From: CAYILR01 sp964364175
Lineage (GTDB): Bacteria; Bdellovibrionota; UBA1018
NCBI GenBank assembly: GCA_964364175.1
Contig: CAYILR010000003.1
Location: forward strand, 1 to 64,000
DNA: 64,000 nucleotides
Direction: 5' to 3'
Position 1 is the first letter of the stretch. Each line of letters begins with the position of its first letter. The position numbers and the translations under genes were made by a program. Under the pieces are notes generated by a model that made no database searches, was not told the DNA's origin, and saw only the letters and a list, made by a program, of their open reading frames with translations. This document shows, one piece after another, positions 60,099 to 64,000 of this stretch.

Positions 60099-61773
60099 AG
60101 ACGGTCCCTGTAATTCTCATAGCACGAGCCAGTGCATCTCGGCGAATGGCACTTTCGTAGCCTGCTTTCAAAATCACAAGAACCCCCAGAGCAGCAGGGC
60201 GTTTTTCATGTCGACCCTGCTCGCCGTATCCGGTGACTACCCAAGCTTCGTAGTGGGAGACGCCAGTTCTCTCGAGCAGCAATTGAGCCAGAGGAGTGTA
60301 CTCAGCCAACGACACCGCTTGCCCGCGCTGCTCCTGAGTATAAATCGATTGCAATAAGGTCGAAGGAACCGCAAACGCCATCGCCTTGGGAGCCTGAACT
60401 CCATCGAAACCGGCGTAACATTTCAAAACACAGGCTTGCAGGCGATCTTGGTACATGAAAAATAGCGTCGGACTTTTGCAAAGCCTGGAAGCCAAAGAAG
60501 CCAGACGAGCGCTGGCCTTGCGAACGTCCGGAGTCGTTGCCATCTCGCGCTCGAATCGCGCCAGAAGAGCTTCGTCATCTTTTGGATTCGGGAACGCCAC
60601 TAGATCTTCAGGAGCTTGTAAAATATCATGCGCTGGCCCTGCCACAACAGCCTCTCGCGTGGGCGTGAAGGCTTGCGCGGTCATCGGCATTTCCTCGATG
60701 AGAGTTTGCAGGGTTTCGGCCTTGGCCTTGAGCGCGTCCTCTTGTTTTTTGGCCATTTGATTGGCACGTTTGAGAAGCTCGACTTCGAAAACAGGTTCTT
60801 GCACAATGCTGGTCGCCGCCTGTTGGGTCACGCGCCGATTGGCGCGCGTAATCAGAGCTGAGCCGATAATGGCAACGGCTGCGAGAACACCAGCCACCTG
60901 AACTCCCCATTTCACCCAATCTGTCATGATGATGGGAGCGCCTTTGACTTTCTCAACGGCGATTGCAATGGGTAGAGTCCCGACGCGTGAGTAGGAGGCA
61001 GAAACTCTTAGCTTGTCGAGCGAAGTGTACGTTCCCGAACCCGCAAGACGCCGACCCTCCAACGTAGGCTTGAGCGCCTCGTTGAAAATCGCGGTGTCAG
61101 CAAAACTAGAGCCGATGTAACTCGGCTGCGAGTGAGCCAACACACGTCCGTCGTCGGCTACGAGATAGGCGCGGAGAGATCCCGCCTCACTTCTCGCTGC
61201 AAAACGAACGAATCCTGCGAAGGCTTGGCTTGGATCCACAATCGCGGACACGAGGGTGTCAGGCTGGCCGTTTTGACCCGTGGATGCCATGAAAACTAAA
61301 GCCATCATATCCCGGCCTTGGTTTGGATCGAGCTTGAGTCTGACGACGGAATAGCCGTTTTCGCGAATTTGCTGAATGGAAACTTTCTCTTTGAGCTCGC
61401 GCTGCAATTCGTCTTCGGAGACAGCCTCGTTTTTGGAATTATTGATCCACAGAGATTGTTTAACCTGTGTGACTCGACCCGCGACGGCCTGCAATTCCGC
61501 GAAGTGCTTGATGGGTCCCCATTCGGCCTGTTGCTGAATCGGAATCAGGGATTTGAGGCCTAAGGCGAGGAATTTGACCCGCTGAACGGCGTCGTTGAAG
61601 CTGTCTTCGAGCGCGCGGTTTTGGCTGGTGGTTTGGCCACGAATCACCGAGTCCCAACGCTCCTCGAAATCGGCTCCCGACATGGGCTTGATCGCTGTAT
61701 AGGTCAATGCGGCAGCAGAGATCCCTCCGATTAAAAAACCTGTGGCAAAAACTTTGGCGATTTCCGTTCGCAT
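60061..61773 (-). CDS. membrane protein with cache-like extracytoplasmic sensor domain
   Basis: A 570-residue protein I cannot name. It has an N-terminal membrane helix (about 8-29) and a periplasmic region of about 250 residues with cache-like strands (LRAYLVADDGRVLAHSQPSYIG, LRVSASYSRVGTLPIAIAV). A second membrane helix (about 288-308) is followed by a coiled coil (about 330-365) and a C-terminal domain (400-550) with a GAF-like pattern (LFFMYQDRLQACVLKCYAGF). No kinase, cyclase or receptor tip is present. GGGGGA is 8 bases before the ATG. It is first in an operon with alr and mlaF, so it could sense envelope state. Confidence 0.75.
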   Translation of the reverse strand: MRTEIAKVFATGFLIGGISAAALTYTAIKPMSGADFEERWDSVIRGQTTSQNRALEDSFNDAVQRVKFLALGLKSLIPIQQQAEWGPIKHFAELQAVAGRVTQVKQSLWINNSKNEAVSEDELQRELKEKVSIQQIRENGYSVVRLKLDPNQGRDMMALVFMASTGQNGQPDTLVSAIVDPSQAFAGFVRFAARSEAGSLRAYLVADDGRVLAHSQPSYIGSSFADTAIFNEALKPTLEGRRLAGSGTYTSLDKLRVSASYSRVGTLPIAIAVEKVKGAPIIMTDWVKWGVQVAGVLAAVAIIGSALITRANRRVTQQAATSIVQEPVFEVELLKRANQMAKKQEDALKAKAETLQTLIEEMPMTAQAFTPTREAVVAGPAHDILQAPEDLVAFPNPKDDEALLARFEREMATTPDVRKASARLASLASRLCKSPTLFFMYQDRLQACVLKCYAGFDGVQAPKAMAFAVPSTLLQSIYTQEQRGQAVSLAEYTPLAQLLLERTGVSHYEAWVVTGYGEQGRHEKRPAALGVLVILKAGYESAIRRDALARAMRITGTVYESTATPPTATT

Positions 61774-61865
61774 GATATAGATCCCCCGCTAATAGTGTCT
61801 GTAATTTTACTACAGATGCACTAGTTAAAGAGTAACAGTTGATTTAGGAATTGAAAATAGACTCT

Positions 61866-63518
61866 ATGCCACAGGCTATAAAAACACTCGCAGAACCGCA
61901 TGTTTTGATTCTGGGCACCGGGATCGCAGGGTTGAGCACCGCCCTCAAATTCGCAACCGTCGCAAAAGTGACGGTCGTCTGCAAAGCCGAGCGGGCCGAG
62001 GGAGCTACACGGTACGCCCAAGGCGGTATTGCATCAGTTTGGTCCAAACAAGACAGTTTTGCAGAACATGTCGCCGATACGCTCCGGGCTGGGGATGGGT
62101 TGTGCCACGAAGACATTGCGAGAATTTGCGTTGAAGAAGGGCCTGCTCGAGTTCAAGAACTGATCGATCTCGGCGTGAAATTTACCCGAACGGAGAACGA
62201 TCCAGTCGGAATCGATCCCGCAGATACGTTCGATCTCCACCGCGAGGGCGGTCACGGCAAGCGCCGAATATTACATGCTGACGATTTAACCGGTTGGGCG
62301 ATCGAAAAAGCCCTGCTGGATCAAATCGACAAGAATCCAAAAATCCAAGTCCTGGAGCACCATGTTGCCATCGATTTGATTACCGAAGGCAAAGTCCTGC
62401 AGCGCTGGCGCAAAGCTGGGCGCTGCTTGGGGGCCTATGTTCTGGACGAGCGCGCTTCTCAAATTCGAACGATTTCTGCCGACGTTACGGTGCTGGCGAC
62501 GGGCGGCGCCGGAAAAATCTACCTGTACACATCCAATCCGGATACTGCGACCGGCGACGGAATCGCGATGGCCTATCGCGCAGGCGCTCGTGTGGCGAAT
62601 TTGGAATTTATGCAATTTCACCCGACCTGCCTTTACCATCCCGCTGCTCGAAATTTTTTGATCTCAGAAGCGTTGCGTGGCGAAGGAGCCGTGCTGCGAA
62701 CTCTGGCAGGCGAAGAATTCATGAAGCGCCATCATCCGATGGGTTCTCTGGCGCCTCGGGACATCGTTGCGCGAGCCATCGACGCAGAATTAAAACGCAC
62801 CGGCGACAAATACGTGCTCCTCGATTGCACTCACCTATCGAGAGAAGATATCGAACGCAAATTTCCAAACATTGATCAGATTTGCCGCAAATATGGGATC
62901 GACATGGCTGCCGAAGGAATTCCCGTCGTACCCGCAGCTCACTATACTTGTGGCGGAGTTCTCGTCGATCAGAGCGGGTTGAGTTCAATTCCTGGACTGT
63001 ACGCTGTGGGAGAAGTCAGCTGTACCGGCTTGCACGGGGCAAATCGCCTGGCCAGCAATTCACTGTTAGAAGCCGTAGTTTTTGCGGAGCGAATATTCTT
63101 ACACGCGCGCGAGGTGCTCAAGAACCGTCACGATGCGCCCGTTCAGCATTCTCCTGTCATGCCGCCTGCGCTGCCCGAATGGGATGCAGGCCGAGCAGTC
63201 CCGATCGAAGAGCAAATCGACATCGCCGCCAACTGGCTCGAAATCCGCAATCTGATGTGGAATTACGTGGGGATTGTCCGCAGCAACAGCCGGCTAGAAA
63301 GAGCTCGACGGCGCATCGAGCTTCTCAAAACTGAGATTTACCATTCGTACTGGGGATATTTGCTGACGAAAGACCTGATCGAGCTGCGCAATTTGCTGAT
63401 CGTAGCCGACCTGACTGTGCAATGCGCTCAACGACGCCACGAGAGTCGCGGGCTTCACTATACGGTGGATTATCCGGAGCACGACAATGCTCATTTCTCA
63501 CAGGACACCGTGATTTGA
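61866..63518 (+). CDS. nadB: L-aspartate oxidase
   Basis: NadB oxidises L-aspartate to iminoaspartate, the first step of NAD synthesis. The 550-residue flavoprotein has the FAD-binding LGTGIAGLSTAL at the N-terminus, RYAQGGIASVW, AGDGLCHEDIA, REGGHGKRRILH, LATGGAGKIY, FMQFHPTCLYHP, ISEALRGEGA and HGANRLASNSLLEA. ATG 61866 is used; an in-frame TTG at 61851 sits too near the AGGA. No nadA or nadC is nearby. Length and motifs separate it from succinate dehydrogenase. Confidence 0.95.
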   Translation: MPQAIKTLAEPHVLILGTGIAGLSTALKFATVAKVTVVCKAERAEGATRYAQGGIASVWSKQDSFAEHVADTLRAGDGLCHEDIARICVEEGPARVQELIDLGVKFTRTENDPVGIDPADTFDLHREGGHGKRRILHADDLTGWAIEKALLDQIDKNPKIQVLEHHVAIDLITEGKVLQRWRKAGRCLGAYVLDERASQIRTISADVTVLATGGAGKIYLYTSNPDTATGDGIAMAYRAGARVANLEFMQFHPTCLYHPAARNFLISEALRGEGAVLRTLAGEEFMKRHHPMGSLAPRDIVARAIDAELKRTGDKYVLLDCTHLSREDIERKFPNIDQICRKYGIDMAAEGIPVVPAAHYTCGGVLVDQSGLSSIPGLYAVGEVSCTGLHGANRLASNSLLEAVVFAERIFLHAREVLKNRHDAPVQHSPVMPPALPEWDAGRAVPIEEQIDIAANWLEIRNLMWNYVGIVRSNSRLERARRRIELLKTEIYHSYWGYLLTKDLIELRNLLIVADLTVQCAQRRHESRGLHYTVDYPEHDNAHFSQDTVI

Positions 63519-63526
63519 GTGTGCGC

Positions 63527-63880
63527 TTATTTTTGCCGCTGAGGCATATCCGACAACCCACCCGCATTGGTCACATTCGTGTAGCCTTTGCTCTTGAGTG
63601 TCTCCATCGCGAGACCCGCACGACGCCCTGACTTGCAATACAAAACAATGGGCTTGTCTTTGGCCCCAAATTCAGCCATTCGTTTTTCAACTTGGTCCAC
63701 TGGAATGTGCTGAGCTCCCGGATACATTCCTTCGGCCACTTCCTCAGCGCTGCGGACATCGACAATCAGAGCTCCCGCTTTGATCTTCTGGGCCACTTCA
63801 GGATTTGCCGCAAAAACACACGAGACGAGACCCAGTGTAGATACAATTCCAAAAACTGTTCCTTTGAATGAATTTCTCAT
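63527..63880 (-). CDS. periplasmic rhodanese-like protein
   Basis: The 117-residue protein has a signal peptide (about 1-25, ...SCVFAA) and one rhodanese domain with the active-site Cys 82 in VLYCKSGRRAG, plus LIVDVRSAEEVAEG and the CDC25-like strand order. Small periplasmic rhodaneses (PspE-like) bind or transfer sulfane sulfur. It is convergent with nadB, stops 9 bases apart. The Cys in the signal region lacks a proper lipobox. Confidence 0.9.
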   Translation of the reverse strand: MRNSFKGTVFGIVSTLGLVSCVFAANPEVAQKIKAGALIVDVRSAEEVAEGMYPGAQHIPVDQVEKRMAEFGAKDKPIVLYCKSGRRAGLAMETLKSKGYTNVTNAGGLSDMPQRQK

Positions 63881-63912
63881 GTCTTCTCAATACTCCTATG
63901 AAGACCTAAGAT

Positions 63913-64000
63913 CAACCTGCGCCAAATATCTTTAAAATTCGGCTGAACCAACTTTGCGGTTTTTGCTCGCGGGGTGGCGATTTTTTTTGCGTTGCGCTGG
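63913..64000 (-). CDS. 3' end of an unidentified gene (partial)
   Basis: A minus-strand frame is open from the window edge to a TGA at 63915-63913, with a plausible C-terminus (SWFSRILKIFGAG). It precedes the rhodanese gene by about 30 bases on the same strand. Another frame, ending at a TAA about 24 bases earlier, is also open, so the reading frame is not certain. Too short to identify. Confidence 0.3.

Overview
The window looks like a chromosomal segment of a motile, Gram-negative, Bdellovibrionota-like bacterium. This assignment is an inference. It rests on an LPS and outer-membrane gene set (hldD, lptE, mlaF), a TIGR02147-family regulator beside a secreted protein, an rpsP-khpA-trmD-SPOUT methyltransferase-rplS-rnhB ribosomal operon, many REC/Hpt/CheA signalling fusions, and moderate G+C. 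I saw no rRNA, tRNA, CRISPR array, insertion sequence or prophage.

Layout. 1-4.1 kb (minus strand): translation operon rpsP-khpA-trmD-RNA methyltransferase-rplS-rnhB, without rimM and interrupted by a convergent pair of small exported paralogous proteins. 4.2-8.2 kb: three-gene signalling operon (hybrid kinase, REC-TPR protein, possible PilZ-like protein). 8.3-10.5 kb: a REC-histidine kinase flanked by decayed relatives, then a REC-DHp protein with no ATPase domain. 10.5-17 kb (minus): REC-kinase-REC, GAF-kinase, a CheA with an N-terminal REC, and an Hpt-REC protein.

17-29.6 kb (plus): a tight 12-gene chemotaxis operon: CheA-REC, CheW, soluble PAS-PAS chemoreceptor, CheB, an MshEN/Hpt-like protein, CheY, CheR, a UbiB/ABC1-type kinase, a single-domain globin, CheX, CheY and an HD-GYP protein. 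It is met convergently by a STAS-CheX fusion. The globin, ABC1 kinase, two PAS domains and CheX in one unit are the best candidate for an undescribed system, plausibly oxygen or redox sensing wired into a chemosensory array and c-di-GMP turnover.

30.4-44.2 kb: 3-oxoacid CoA-transferase and thiolase (acetoacetate metabolism), an exported S41-type protease, HtrA, hldD, the TIGR02147 regulator with a candidate operator, a large exported protein with an HExxH motif and beta-helix-like tail, an HNH endonuclease, rpsT and a Tat-exported PhoX-family phosphatase. 44.2-51.8 kb (minus): a second chemosensory operon made of an Aer-like PAS protein with a degenerate receptor tip, CheA, CheW, a transmembrane chemoreceptor and a CheR-REC-CheB fusion. 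51.9-64 kb: two AAA/DUF4143 ATPases, another decayed kinase beside a response regulator, holA, lptE, a DUF721 protein, a cache-domain membrane protein-alr-mlaF-GYF operon, nadB and a periplasmic rhodanese.

The theme of the window is signalling: more than twenty REC, Hpt, kinase or chemotaxis proteins, two chemosensory operons, and local traces of kinase duplication and decay.
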